Source of the DNA: Spiroplasma phoeniceum
GTDB lineage: Bacteria; Bacillota_I; Bacilli_A; Mycoplasmatales; Mycoplasmataceae
Assembly: GCA_026239495.1 (NCBI GenBank)
Contig: CP110830.1
Span: forward strand, 1 to 64,000
Length of the DNA stretch: 64,000 nucleotides
Direction of reading: 5' to 3'
The notes under the pieces are model-generated. The model was not told the origin of the DNA. It ran no database searches and worked only from the letters and a program-made list of their open reading frames with translations. The position numbers and the translations under genes are program-made. Of the stretch, positions 33,534 to 43,022 are shown one piece after another (position 1 is the stretch's first letter; every line of letters begins with the position of its first letter).

Positions 33534-33945
33534 GTATTATTTAGGAGTTGATGTTGGTAGTAAAACACTAGGGTTAGCAACAAGTTGGGGATTGATTGCG
33601 ACTGGGTATGGTGTTTATAGTTTTCCAGAAAATGATTTTGCACAAGCAGCACAATATTTAGCGGAGTTAATTACAACTAACCAATTTAGTGATATTATTA
33701 TTGGCTATCCAAAAAATATGAATAATACAATTGGACATCGTGCTTTAATGGTTAATGATTTTGCTAATATTTTAAAACAATTATTAGAAGCAACCACAAC
33801 AATTCACTTAGTTGACGAACGGTTAACAACACGTCAAGCTCATCAAATAATGTTAGAAGCAAATCTTTCGCGTGAAAAACGAAAACAAAAAAAAGATAGT
33901 TTAGCAGCGCAATTAATTTTAGAAACATATTTACAACAGAAATAA
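33526..33945 (+). CDS. ruvX: RuvX/YqgF putative Holliday junction resolvase
   Basis: 139 residues. RNase H-like fold: YYLGVDVGSKTLGLATS (first Asp), DIIIGYPKNMNNTIG, IHLVDERLTTRQAH (Glu/Arg pair) and KKDSLAAQLILETYLQ (last Asp). Relatives process pre-16S rRNA and may cut Holliday junctions. ATG 33526 lies inside alaS, so the two are translationally coupled, as in other Firmicutes. It is intact while ruvA and ruvB nearby are dead, which fits its main role being in rRNA processing. Confidence 0.9.
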   Translation: MAKYYLGVDVGSKTLGLATSWGLIATGYGVYSFPENDFAQAAQYLAELITTNQFSDIIIGYPKNMNNTIGHRALMVNDFANILKQLLEATTTIHLVDERLTTRQAHQIMLEANLSREKRKQKKDSLAAQLILETYLQQK

Positions 33946-34247
33946 AAGAGTCATTCTTAGACTGCACCCCAAAAAGTAAGTAAAATTAAAAAAGAACTTT
34001 ACTAAACTTTTGCACAGTTTCAAATAACTGAGAATTGTTTTTTTAATTTAAAATGCTTTTTAATTCAAATTGAATTGGAGGAATTTTCAATTTTAAAACC
34101 CCTCTATAATTATTATACTCAACAATATAATTATCTATCATATTTTTAGCTCATTAAAATTTTTGTATTTTGTTATATTTTTATTTTCTGTTTTTAAAAT
34201 TGAAAACCAATTTTTAATAGGTTATGCAAGAAGTCTAATGATTAATT
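33946..34247. mobile_element. IS remnants: IS30-like end, IS-B 3' end, IS-A' end
   Basis: From left to right: a decayed IS30-type end (TGCACCCCAAAAAGTAAG), then GCACAGTTTCAAATAACTGA, which is the IS-B end reading inward to about 34210, then the terminal bases of IS-A' (GGTTATGCAAGAAGTCT, 34220-34236). Three different element ends lie side by side within 300 bp, with no gene. Confidence 0.6.
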
Positions 34248-34774
34248 ATGAAAAAAATATTATGTGCTTTATGAATAATCACTTTAATCGGAACAAGTAC
34301 AACAAATTTAGTTGCTTGTAATAATAAAAATAAAATACACGAATATACAAAAGAACGATTAGCAAAAGAAAAAGCAGAAAACAAAATAAATACAAAAGAT
34401 GGTATTTTAGAATGAATATCACCACAAGAAAAACCATTTAATCAAGTGGATAATAAATGATATTTTGCTATATGGAAACCTAATAATTCTATTTATTGAA
34501 AAATATCAAAATTTAAACACGATACAAATAAAGGAAAAAAATTGAGGCTTGAGATCCATTAAAACCATATTATATTGATCTCTTTTTATGGGTTTTTGAA
34601 ACAAAAGAACAAGATTTATTAATAGATGATCAATCAGAAGGTAAAATAGAACGAATTTTTTGAAATGAAGATAAGGGACGAAATTTTAAAGCAGTTTATC
34701 GTTAAAATTTAGAAGATACTAATGTACCTAATTTAATTATTGATAAAACCGGTAATGTAAAAGTTAATGAATAA
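34248..34774 (+). pseudogene. DUF3688-like lipoprotein, broken
   Basis: Signal peptide MKKILCALWIITLIGTSTTN and lipobox LVAC (Cys at about residue 24). The body FNQVDNKWYFAIWKPNNSIY matches the Spiroplasma phage-type protein I associate with DUF3688. One missing A in a run near 34535-34541 shifts the frame; ORF 1 stops at 34562. The next frame continues DPLKPYYIDLFLWVFETK to VYR, where the conserved Trp codon is TAA (34703-34705), then NLEDTNVPNLIIDKTG to 34774. The upstream edge is an IS-A' end, so its own RBS is gone. Confidence 0.6.
34423..34703. repeat. 281-bp inverted repeat, left arm
   Basis: By eye an exact reverse complement of 35383-35663. It covers the conserved core of the DUF3688-like protein, including the same 1-nt deletion. 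679 bp lie between the arms. Confidence 0.85.
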
Positions 34775-34775
34775 T

Positions 34776-34803
34776 AAAAAGTCATTTTAATAAATGACTT
34801 TTT
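34776..34803. terminator. Bidirectional terminator
   Basis: Stem AAAAAGTCATTT / AAATGACTTTTT with loop TAAT, between convergent reading frames. Confidence 0.75.
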
Positions 34804-34900
34804 ATATTTCTAATATAATTAATGATAATTTTTCATTATTTTTATTAAATAGTTGTAAATTATTAATATTAATTTGTTCTTTTTCGGTAAAAATTGTAAT

Positions 34901-35545
34901 TTAATAATTACCATAACCTCATATACCTGATATTTCAATTTGATTTAAATTAAATAGTTTTTTATCAAAAGTTATTTTAATACTATAATCAATTAAATCT
35001 TCGATTGTACTAATTCAATCTATTTTAGAATAAAGTAATTTATATCATTCAGAAAAATAATTTAAATAGTTTTCTATTTTGTCATTAGAAACAATTAAAT
35101 TAGTTAAATATTTACCATATTCACCATCAGATAATTTAATTTCTGATGGAATAAGAGAAGTAATGTTATTTGTTTCTAATTCATTTGTTATTGATAATCA
35201 ATTAAAAAAATTTGTTTCTAATCGATAAATATGATTTTCTGAAATATCTTTGTTTTTAACACTTACTCTAATTTCATTATCTTTGTTATTATTAACATTT
35301 GTTTGTTGTTTTAAATTTCAATCAATAATTTTTCCAGTACTTGAATCAATTAAAGGTTTAAGAGGTTCACCACCACCATTTCAACGATAAACTGCTTTAA
35401 AATTTCGTCCCTTATCTTCATTTCAAAAAATTCGTTCTATTTTACCTTCTGATTGATCATCTATTAATAAATCTTGTTCTTTTGTTTCAAAAACCCATAA
35501 AAAGAGATCAATATAATATGGTTTTAATGGATCTCAAGCCTCAAT
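34901..35545 (-). pseudogene. DUF3688-like C-terminal part, out of frame
   Basis: Continues the core as DPLKPYYIDLFLWVFETK, KIERIFWNEDKGRNFKAVYR, then WNGGGEPLKPLIDSSTGKII and a ~150-residue C-terminal region. It lies one frame away from the upstream ORF because of the missing A. TAA at 34901 follows GIWGYGNY; open sequence then continues in the same frame to 34802, so that stop is probably also a mutation. Confidence 0.55.
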
Positions 35546-35663
35546 TTTTTTCCTTTATTTGTATCGTGTTTAAATTTTGATATTTTTCAATAAATAGAAT
35601 TATTAGGTTTCCATATAGCAAAATATCATTTATTATCCACTTGATTAAATGGTTTTTCTTGTG
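35383..35663. repeat. 281-bp inverted repeat, right arm
   Basis: Partner of 34423-34703. The arm boundaries coincide with the points where the two reading frames change from shared DUF3688-like core to unrelated sequence, so the inversion or duplication made the present gene fusions. Confidence 0.85.
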
Positions 35664-37011
35664 CTTTAATTTCTTTTCAATAATTTACTGGAATCGGTGG
35701 ATTAGAACCAATAAAATCAAAATATAATGAATATATTTGTACTTGACAATCTGAAAAATAAAAATATCCTTCTTCTAATCTATTTGGTTTTGAAATTAGT
35801 TTAAAATAATAAAGAGCAATTAATTTAATATCATCATTATAACCTTTGTTAACAGCATATTTACTATATGTATAATTTGATAACATATAGATAATTTGTT
35901 TAAATATTTTAACAGCACCGTCATTAATAGATGTAGGAGTATCTAGTTTTCAATTTTCAAATAAACCATCAATTACATCTTCGGGTTTTTGTCCTTCAAA
36001 TTTTTGGCGTAATTCTGCCGCTTTATTGGCGGGATTACCTTTTTCATCATATTTTGCACCTTGAAATTTACGGTCATAATTATAACGATATGTTAAATAA
36101 TTTAATAAAACTTTGTCTAAACCATTTTTATTTACCAAATCTAAAATATCTTTTCCTTGAATATAGTTTTTGGCTATACTTCATGGTAAAAAACTTTCAG
36201 TAAATAAATACTGAAATATTCGTACGTTAGGATTTGTTTCGATGGGCATTGATAACAAAGGTACTAAACTAGCATTTTCAACGATTGATGATGGATAAGA
36301 ATAAACATCATTGATATGGCCTCAACATTTAATATTTCCAAATAACATTGATTTGGGATATTTAATTTCAATCCCAGTAAATACTGTATCTTCGGGTAAT
36401 GATTTTTGTAAAACTAAATGAATACTATTTTGATTTTTTCATTTAAAGTCAGTTATTTTAACTAAGTGCATAGATTTAATGATATTTACACCATCAGGTG
36501 AATAAGGTCTTTTATATTCTTCAATGATGTAGCATTCATTTTTATTGTCTTCTGTAATTGGTTCATTAATAGATACTATTTTTAATTCTAATGTTTCTAA
36601 AAATTCTTTGTTTTGTTTCGAAATATCATTGATTAAAATATCTTTTTCATTAATCATTACATAACTTGTGCTATTATCTTGTACTGTGGTGTTTTGTTGA
36701 ATTTGTAACTTAAAGTTAAAATCACTAATTTCATAACCTGTTATTTTAATATATTCATCTTTATCAATAAAACCTATTTTAACGTTATTTTGAGAGTAGT
36801 TTAAGATTGGTTTTTGCTTTGTCTTAACAAGATTATTAATTTTATAAATATATAAGGTTCTGGCACGGGCTTCACTAAATAATTGTTCTAAATCAGGGTC
36901 GCTGTACTGCGATTGATTAGCAAAATCTAACGGAATACTATCAATTGAATAATCAATTGGTTCATCATTTTCTGCTAATTGTGCTAACATTTTTTCTGAT
37001 GGTTTTAACAT
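35524..37011 (-). CDS. Phage structural-type protein fused to a DUF3688-like core
   Basis: 495 residues from ATG 37011, which overlaps the stop of the upstream gene (TAATG). Residues 1-~445 start MLKPSEKMLAQLAENDEPID and are not similar to anything I recognise. They are acidic/polar with ARARTLYIYKINNLVKTKQK and a 60-residue stretch AKYDEKGNPANKAAELRQKF. From about residue 450 it switches to the DUF3688-like core (AQEKPFNQVDNKWYFAIW) at the inverted-repeat boundary and ends shortly after a frameshift. The original C-terminus is therefore lost. Function: probably a virion or assembly protein, judged from its neighbour only. Confidence 0.5.
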
Positions 37012-38264
37012 TATTCTTGTTCTCCTTCTTGATTAGGCATATTGGTAATGGTTTCGTTGTTTTTTAATTGTCTGTTTAAAGTAGCATTTACTGGTAAGCG
37101 AACATCAACAATTAACTCATCAATATTTTTAATATTGAATGTTCTACTGTTTAAAATCGCATTATCATATTTAATTAACTTAATAATAAATTCAGTTAAT
37201 TTAATTTCTCTAATATATATCATTTGTTCATAAGAGGCGTTTGTTTGAATATTTACACCAGCAACTTCCGCTTGAGTTTGTTGTGCTCCCTTAGCAATTG
37301 CGAGAACATGATGGCGATTTATTTTATAGTAATTAGTTAATAATCAATCATATATTTTGTTTAATTGCTCACCTTTAAAATTACCAGCTATATAGTCTAC
37401 TGGTTGAAAATTACTATCGGGGTCTCCTTCAACCAATAATAAGTCATTTTCAATAAATGAAGCCAACATTTTACTAATTTCTTGGTCAACAACACCAGTA
37501 ACTCCATTAGTATTAATGGTAAATTTACCACTATTTAATAATGGATCTAACATTATCTTTTCAGCAATAATATCTAAAATACTAGCAAATTGTTTACCAT
37601 AACGAGCAGACGGTTCAAAATTAGGGTTATTAGGAATAATTTCAATGGGAATAAAATCAATTGATAATATTTCTTCTCTTTGCAATGTTGTATAGTTATT
37701 TCATTTAGAATCATCAATATATAAATCGGTAATAGTACTATATAATTGTGTTTTTAACTTTCTAATAACTTTTACTTGTTTAGTTACAGCATCAATTTCT
37801 AATTTTTCAGTAATAAAAACACTCTGGTCATTTGTAATATAAGGGTCATAATCAAAAGTGCAAGATACTAAATTACCCAATTCATTATACTGGTCATTGT
37901 AAAAATCAATAGTAATAAAATTAAGTTTTGAATTATTAGAAAAAATAAAGTATGCACCTTTGCCATTTTTATTAATTTTATATTCGTTATATCAATTCTT
38001 ATTGATAAAGTCTTGCATTTTTAAAAAGTTATTAATTAATTTAGTATCTAATTCTTGATTAGTAAGTGGATTATAAATGCTAATTTCTAAATCTCGTGGA
38101 TTTAAAAAATTAGCATTATCTTCACAAATTCTTTTTTCTAAAATCTCATTATGTTTTTGAACAGTAACATTTTTACGATTAGTAATCGTTGATGCTAAAT
38201 TAAGACAGTAACTATCAATATCATATTCTTTTTTTAACTTCTTTTTGTCTGGTAACAATCCCAT
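37011..38264 (-). CDS. Phage portal/connector-like protein
   Basis: 417 residues in one frame with TGA=Trp. RBS GAGGTG lies before ATG 38264. No membrane segments. Features reminiscent of portal or connector proteins are a mid-protein SIDFIPIEIIPNNPNFEPSA (like the family's GYIPVV.F.NN), a long helical part KQFASILDIIAEKIMLDPLL, and a C-terminal AQQTQAEVAGVNIQTNASYE with a final acidic tail. That would place it at the DNA-entry vertex of a capsid. This rests on pattern resemblance only; other phage structural roles are possible. Its stop overlaps the next gene's start. Confidence 0.45.
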
Positions 38265-38277
38265 TTATAACACCTCT

Positions 38278-38547
38278 TTATTTTGTTTCTTCTTTTTTAA
38301 TAACATCTTCAATGCTATCTTGTCTTTGTTGTTTGTTATGAGTTTTGATAAATCTAATTGTTTCAATAATTAAAACTATAATTCCAGCACAAATAAGCAT
38401 TGATGAAACAATAACATATGCTGGCCAAGAAATACCTAATGTTTTTTCTCCTATAAAACAAATAATGATTCCTGCTATAAAAAACAATGATGAAACTCCA
38501 AATATTTTCAAAAACATAATTAAATCTTTAATAGTTACTTTTGGCAT
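38278..38547 (-). CDS. Two-helix phage membrane protein
   Basis: 89 residues with RBS AAGGAG. Two hydrophobic segments, VSSLFFIAGIIICFIG and YVIVSSMLICAGIIVLIIET, and a charged C-terminal tail (RQDSIEDVIKKEETK). It sits 13 bp upstream of the portal-like gene in the same direction. Size and topology would suit a holin or a small virion membrane protein; sequence alone does not decide. Confidence 0.55.
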   Translation of the reverse strand: MPKVTIKDLIMFLKIFGVSSLFFIAGIIICFIGEKTLGISWPAYVIVSSMLICAGIIVLIIETIRFIKTHNKQQRQDSIEDVIKKEETK

Positions 38548-38564
38548 AAAACCATCTCCTTTCT

Positions 38565-39304
38565 AAATTACTTTTTTTCTTTCAATAAACACAAATCCCA
38601 AAGTTCTAAATGTTGCTGGACCATTAACTCCAATATTAATCAATCAATCCATCAGGATCAATAGATAATGCTAAGCATGCACTATTAATCCCTATTTGAT
38701 CATATATAGCACCTATTGTTTGTCTAAAACTATGCCTTGTTTGCAACATCCCTTGACTTTTTAAATCTCCTTTGCTGTCTTCTCCTGAGGCTCAAATTCT
38801 ATAAATATAACTTTCTTTATCAAAATTAGGAATATTATATCCAGTTTAACCAACTATAAAATCACTAGTATCAACAATTTCTCAATCTGGAACATTTGAT
38901 ATAACAATTGATTTTTTTAATTCATCTAAAATTTCTTCTTTTATTTTTGTAATTTCTTCTTTTATTTTTGTAATTTCTTCATCTTTAATTTTTGCAAGTT
39001 TTTCATCTTTAATTTTTTCTATAACAAGTTTATCTAATAAAGCGTCAACTTCTAATTGAGTATAATATGCTTCTAAATCAATCATTGTTAAATCAATACC
39101 TTCTTCTTGAAAAGTACGAAACATTTTCTTTAAAGTTGTTAAATTAGCCAGTGATTTTGCATAGGTAGGCAATAAACCTTGTCATGTTGCCATGTGGTCA
39201 TTTTGTGAAGAATAATTAATATTATCAACACTCATATTTGCTGAAGTAAAAAACTCAATTGGAATGCGGTTAAATGTTCAATGTTCAATCGTAATAAACA
39301 CCAT
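38565..39304 (-). pseudogene. Phage tail/fibre-like protein, broken and cut by IS-A
   Basis: Open from the IS-A copy 6 edge (possible ATG 39304). Reads [17 protein letters not shown], then a coiled coil with a 7-residue repeat (EEITKIK; the DNA repeats in 21-bp units around 38930-38980). Stops and shifts follow: TAA after DFIVG, then TGYNIPNFDKESYIYRIWAS, MLQTRHSFRQTIGAIYDQIG, a shift after DPDGLID, and GVNGPATFRTLGFVFIE. The 5' part is lost to the IS. Confidence 0.5.
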
Positions 39305-39326
39305 ATTAATACAAATTTTCTTTAAT

Positions 39327-40396
39327 AGACTTCTTGCGATACCTGGTTTTATTATTAAAATATTATTATAAAATATAATTTATGAGGATATTAAATTATG
39401 AAATTTGATGAATTTAAAAATATTAATGATAAAGAATGATTAAGATTAACAGGAATAAAACAAGATATTTTTAATAAAATGTTAGATATTTTACAAGTAG
39501 CTGAAATAGAAAAATTTAAAAAAGGTGGCAAAGCTAATAAATTATCACTAGAAAATCGATTATTGATGACTTTATCGTATTGACGAGAATATCGAACTTA
39601 TTTTCATCTTGGAAAAAATTTCGGAATTAGTGAAGCTAATTGTTATCGCAATATCAAGTGAATTGAAGATATTTTAATTAAACACCCTGATTTTCAGCAA
39701 GTTGCTGGTAAAAAAGCACTAATAAATGATTATTTTAATTATAAAACTATTATTATTGATGCTACCGAAACCCCAATCCAACGCCCAAAAAAAGACAAAA
39801 ACAATCTTATTCTGGTAAAAAGAAAAAACACACTATTAAAACACAAGTAATTATCGAACAAGAAACCAAAAAAATTATTGCAACAAGTTTTTCACTTGGT
39901 AAAAAACACGATTATGCTTTATTTAAAGAATCAAAAATCGCAATTTTAAAAAATACCAAATTAATAGTTGATAGTGGTTATCAAGGAATACAAAAAATTC
40001 ACAATAATGTTATAATGCCCACAAAGAAAACTAAGAAAAAAAATTTAAATAAAGAACAAAAACAACATAATAGACTAGTTTCAAAAATAAGAATTATTAT
40101 TGAAAATATTTTTGCTATTCTTAAAAAATTTAAAATTATTACAGAAAAATATAGAAATCGTAGAAAACGATTTAGTTTAAGATTTAATTTAATTGCTTCA
40201 ATTTATAATTTACAATTATTATAGTTATCATAAAAGATTTATTTAAAATTAACGAATTTGAATAATAAAATAATTTTTCGTTGTGGCAAAATATTAATTT
40301 TTTAAATAAAAGACATAATTAATTAAAATTATAATTTTATATTAACCCCTTTTTACAAATATTTGAAATTATTTTAATGGGTTATGCAAGAAGTCT
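39327..40396 (+). mobile_element. IS-A copy 6 (IS5-like)
   Basis: 1070 bp with AAT duplications (39324-39326, 40397-40399). It truncates the phage tail-like gene. (Copy 5 is the rearranged derivative at 21537.). Confidence 0.9.
39398..40224 (+). CDS. IS-A transposase (OrfA/OrfB joined by -1 frameshift)
   Basis: OrfA 39398-39850, OrfB to 40224 in the -1 frame after the A7 run. DDE motifs are complete (DATETPIQ, LIVDSGYQGI, RIIIENIF) and no other lesion is seen. One change, KKHLNKE to KKNLNKE, is shared with copy 9. Confidence 0.75.
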
Positions 40397-40459
40397 AATA
40401 ACTTTATTTAAATAAGAACAAACTTTATTTTTAAACTCATTTAATATTAAATACATATT

Positions 40460-41529
40460 AGACTTCTTGCGATACCTGGTTTTATTATTAAAATATTATT
40501 ATAAAATATAATTTATGAGGATATTAAATTATGAAATTTGATGAATTTAAAAATATTAATGATAAAGAATGATTAAGATTAACAGGAATAAAACAAGATA
40601 TTTTTAATAAAATGTTAGATATTTTACAAGTAGCTGAAATAGAAAAATTTAAAAAAGGTGGCAAAGCTAATAAATTATCACTAGAAAATCGATTATTGAT
40701 GACTTTATCGTATTGACGAGAATATCGAACTTATTTTCATCTTGGAAAAAATTTCGGAATTAGTGAAGCTAATTGTTATCGCAATATCAAGTGAATTGAA
40801 GATATTTTAATTAAACACCCTGATTTTCAGCAAGTTGCTGGTAAAAAAGCACTAATAAATGATTATTTTAATGATAAAACTATTATTATTGATACCACCG
40901 AAACCCCAATCCAACGCCCAAAAAAAGACAAAAACAATCTTATTATGGTAAAAAGAAAAAACACACTATTAAAACACAAGTAATTATCGAACAAGAAACC
41001 AAAAAAATTATTGCAACAAGTTTTTCGCTTGGTAAAAAACACGATTATGCTTTATTTAAAGAATCAAAAATCGCAATTTTAAAAAATACCAAATTAATAG
41101 TTGATAGTGGTTATCAAGGAATACAAAAAATTCACAATAATGTTATAATGTCCACAAAGAAAACTAAGAAAAAACATTTAAATAAAGAACAAAAACAACA
41201 TAATAGACTAGTTTCAAAAATAAGAATTATTATTGAAAATATTTTTGCTATTCTTAAAAAATTTAAAATTATTACAGAAAAATATAGAAATCGTAGAAAA
41301 CGATTTAGTTTAAGATTTAATTTAATTGCTTCAATTTATAATTTACAATTATTATAGTTATCATAAAAGATTTATTTAAAATTAACGAATTTGAATAATA
41401 AAATAATTTTTCGTTGTGGCAAAATATTAAATTTTTAAATAAAAGACATAATTAATTAAAATTATAATTTTATATTAACCCCTTTTTACAAATATTTGAA
41501 ATTATTTTAATGGGTTATGCAAGAAGTCT
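40460..41529 (+). mobile_element. IS-A copy 7 (IS5-like)
   Basis: 1070 bp with ATT duplications (40457-40459, 41530-41532). It lies only 63 bp from copy 6 in the same orientation; the 63 bp between encode no recognisable gene. It truncates the RuvC-like phage ORF. Confidence 0.9.
40531..41357 (+). CDS. IS-A transposase (OrfA/OrfB joined by -1 frameshift)
   Basis: OrfA 40531-40983, OrfB to 41357. The first Asp region reads DTTETPIQ and the post-shift region SYYGKKKK instead of SYSGKKKK; the frame is otherwise complete, with all three acidic residues. Confidence 0.75.
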
Positions 41530-41942
41530 ATTATTTATTGCTTCTTCTTCATTTTTGGAATTAAAAGTAATATTATTAATTATTTTCTTTTGCAAAACAT
41601 TATAAATAATAATACCAGTTTGTCCAATTCCAGCAGGGTCAATTGCAATAATATATTTTAATTTATTTGTTTTATTTTTTTGTCAATTTGTAATATTTTT
41701 CATCCATCCGAAGCTAAATCTAAAATATCGTTAATTTTGTAATGTTGCATATAAGAAGCAATAACATCTCACTCGTCTTTAAATAAATTTAAGTACATTT
41801 TGGCTCATTCTAAACACTGCAAATCATAATGATTTTTATGATGTGAAATACGACAATTAATAGGCTGACAATTAACTCAATCAAATAATGTTGTTATTTC
41901 ATTCCAAGTTTTATTAATATATTTACTTTTATATTCTTTCAT
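41530..41942 (-). CDS. Phage RuvC/RNase H-like protein, 3' truncated by IS-A
   Basis: About 137 residues from ATG 41942 (RBS AAAGGA). N-terminal part MKEYKSKYINKTWNEITTLF, then HHKNHYDLQCLEWAKMYLN and YKINDILDLASDGWKNI. The last part, YIIAIDPAGIGQTGIIIYNV, looks like the first strand of a RuvC/terminase-nuclease fold, with an Asp followed by Gly-x-Gly and Thr-Gly. IS-A copy 7 removes the rest, including the other acidic residues. A second damaged copy is at 58567. It starts next to the conserved phage leader block, so it is the first gene of that transcript. Confidence 0.5.
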
Positions 41943-41959
41943 AATATTTTATTCCTTTC

Positions 41960-42452
41960 TTTTTATTTTTTTAAATAAACAGAAAATCACTTTGTTGGTT
42001 AATATTTTGATATTTAGTAATAATATTTGTATTTTGATTTAATTAGCTTAATTCGCCATCCACCTCACTTTTTTTTGAGGGGTGGTGGCGATACTAAAAT
42101 TCTATATTTAAACAGAGTTTACCCCCCATACGGAAATAAACAAAAAGCAGTTTACAAAGTTATTAATTACGCTTCATCCATCCCTAGACAACTTTATATA
42201 AAGAAAATAACCTTTTGGAGTTCCAGCCCTCTTGTTTTTTTAGTGTCCGATATTGTTTTTTCGGTTTAACAGCACTCTTTTTATGAAAACAAGCAAAAAA
42301 CACGCGCTCTGACATTTCGCAAGTGATTAATCTTGCCGAGAATTAAAGAAATAAATAGGAATAAATCCAATCGCTTTCACACTTTCTTTAAGGCTTCGTG
42401 CCATAGATGAGTTATCCATCTTTAAGCATAAAAAAATATTAAGTTTTATGGG
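41960..42452. other. Conserved phage leader block, copy 1
   Basis: Non-coding and less AT-rich than its surroundings, shared with 51195-51642 and (inverted) 58069-58560. It contains a strong hairpin (42054-42090), TTTTTCGGTTTAACA-like and GGCTTCGTGCC hairpin motifs, and CATAGATGAGTTATCCATC. Each copy lies upstream of a phage ORF, so it may be a phage origin, promoter and leader, or a structured RNA. Confidence 0.6.
42054..42090. other. GC-rich hairpin in phage leader block
   Basis: CGCCATCCACCTCA pairs with TGAGGGGTGGTGGCG across a T-rich loop, with one bulge and one mismatch. Equivalent stems of different sequence exist at 51247-51279 and 58421-58455. Confidence 0.65.
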
Positions 42453-42593
42453 TTGCATTATTCATCGGATAATACCTTTATTTAAAAGGAAATTTATAAA
42501 AATATCGTTTATTTTGTGTAGGGAAAACAGAATAATATCTGTTTTTATGATAAAAATTCTAAATTTAAAGATACTATCCGATGAATAATGCAA
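42453..42593. repeat. Inverted-repeat element at the leader edge, copy 1
   Basis: 141 bp bounded by ~28-bp arms starting TTGCATTATTCATCGGATA. It occupies the same place as elements at 57928 and 51643. Confidence 0.7.
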
Positions 42594-42639
42594 ATAAATT
42601 TATGTTGTTTAATATAAAAATAAAAAAAACAATCTCACA

Positions 42640-42844
42640 AGATTTGTTTTTTGCCGGTTCATCGTACAGGACGCCTTTTATTAAAAGTAGCTTTTTTAGC
42701 TCCGGTTAATCGCAATAATTCTTTATCATTAATAAAATTAAATTTATCAAATTTCATAATTTTAATCTTCTATAATTTCTATTTTAATTTAAAAATATTT
42801 TATAGGAATTTTAAAATAATTAGATTATGTTATGCAAGAAGTCT
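42640..42844 (-). mobile_element. IS-A' 5' end fragment
   Basis: About 170 bp of the transposase-start end of IS-A' (from about 42676), ending GGTTATGCAAGAAGTCT-like at 42844 and followed by AAT. It joins directly to the sequence GGTTCATCGTACAGGACGCC, also found beside the phage block at 57849. Confidence 0.7.
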
Positions 42845-43022
42845 AATAAATAAAAGCTTATAGTTCTTTTTTATTAATACTTACTAAACTTGGCGCAGTC
42901 TATCCTCTTTTATTTTTTTTAATATTTAATTATACAAGTATTCATATCAAAAGCAAGAAAAAAATGATATAATTTTAAAGAAAAAATTTATTGACGGTTA
43001 TAATTTAAAAATTTGAGGTAAA
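42845..43022. promoter_or_regulatory. Upstream region of the hydrophilic-protein cluster
   Basis: Holds a decayed IS30-type end (ACTTACTAAACTTGGCGCAG, about 42880-42900), then an extended -10 TGATATAAT (42965-42973), and a second TATAAT at 42999-43004 closer to the gene. RBS TTGAGG lies just before 43023. Confidence 0.4.

Noticed and set aside
38930-38985. Possible CRISPR-like or minisatellite repeat (TTCTTCTTTTATTTTTGTAA units)
   Set aside because: Only two to three tandem 21-bp units with no spacers; they encode the EEITKIK coiled-coil heptads of a phage protein.
42027-42269. 80-residue ORF in the phage leader block
   Set aside because: The other two copies of the block do not keep this frame; conservation there is in hairpins, not codons.
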